A model generated the notes under the pieces. That model searched no databases. It had not been told where the DNA came from and saw only the letters and a list, made by a program, of their open reading frames with translations. Shown here in pieces: positions 54,838-54,899 of a stretch of DNA of 54,899 nt (its first letter is position 1; every line of letters begins with the position of its first letter). The DNA is from Burkholderiales bacterium (GTDB lineage Bacteria > Pseudomonadota > Gammaproteobacteria > Burkholderiales > Burkholderiaceae_C): assembly GCA_026400275.1 (NCBI GenBank), contig JAPLPK010000072.1, positions 1 to 54,899 on the forward strand, written 5' to 3'. The position numbers were made by a program, and so were the translations under genes.

Positions 54838-54899
54838 ACACAACCCAGCATTCTAACTGGCGCCGAGGCCTATTTTTGGTGGCTGAGGGCGTTGCTGAC

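Overview
The window looks like a chromosomal segment of a betaproteobacterium in the order Burkholderiales, most likely family Comamonadaceae (Rhodoferax/Polaromonas-like). This rests on gene order (mlaFEDACB - ABC-2 exporter - ibaG - murA - hisG - hisD; pilMNOPQ - aroK - aroB - dgt), on high GC, on a short-form HisG, on system II cytochrome c biogenesis (ResB/CcsB), and on small GC-rich interspersed hairpin repeats. Species is inferred, not shown.

Layout: (1) 1-8729, minus strand: a phospholipid-transport (Mla) operon running through an ABC-2 exporter, a BolA-like protein and murA into the histidine operon (hisG, then hisD cut by the window edge). (2) 8897-15140, minus strand: glutamate synthase gltB-gltD, separated from mlaF by a perfect hairpin. 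(3) 15214-16071: a solitary REP-associated tyrosine transposase element with perfect 18-bp inverted repeats, placed 73 bp upstream of gltB; then a small YXWGXW lipoprotein. (4) 16535-28522, minus strand: type IV pilus assembly genes pilM-N-O-P-Q, an unusual Ig-like lipoprotein gene inserted before aroK, then aroB, dgt, an unknown gene, a DUF1415 gene and a methyltransferase. (5) 28777-33047: a PBP1A gene broken by a frameshift (probably a small deletion), cyaY, lptM and lysA. (6) 33119-41837: an accessory block with an inner-membrane protein, a lipoprotein, an ECF sigma factor, a membrane anti-sigma-like protein, an exported caspase-family protein, an exported TPR-CHAT protein and a TonB-dependent receptor. 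(7) 41895-47952, minus strand: msrQ-msrP, ccsB-resB and cytochrome c4. (8) 48048-54733: engB, two LpxL-type acyltransferases, metK, a glycosyltransferase remnant, a Bcr/CflA transporter and galE; then a tRNA with CAU anticodon.

The most interesting part is block 6. Sigma factor, anti-sigma-like protein and caspase homologue overlap head to tail on the plus strand. The TonB receptor and the TPR-CHAT protein overlap by one base on the minus strand and converge on them. Both protease-like proteins keep the His and Cys of clan CD peptidases and both have N-terminal signal peptides, so they should act outside the cytoplasm. I read this as a candidate cell-envelope sensing/proteolysis system in which receptor, proteases and anti-sigma factor may form one relay. 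That link is inference from gene order and domain content. The block is bracketed by two direct copies of an interspersed hairpin repeat.

That repeat family is a second theme. Seven copies share the exact core GCGCA-N9-TGCGC. Most lie at gene 3' ends; some supply stop codons or C-terminal codons.
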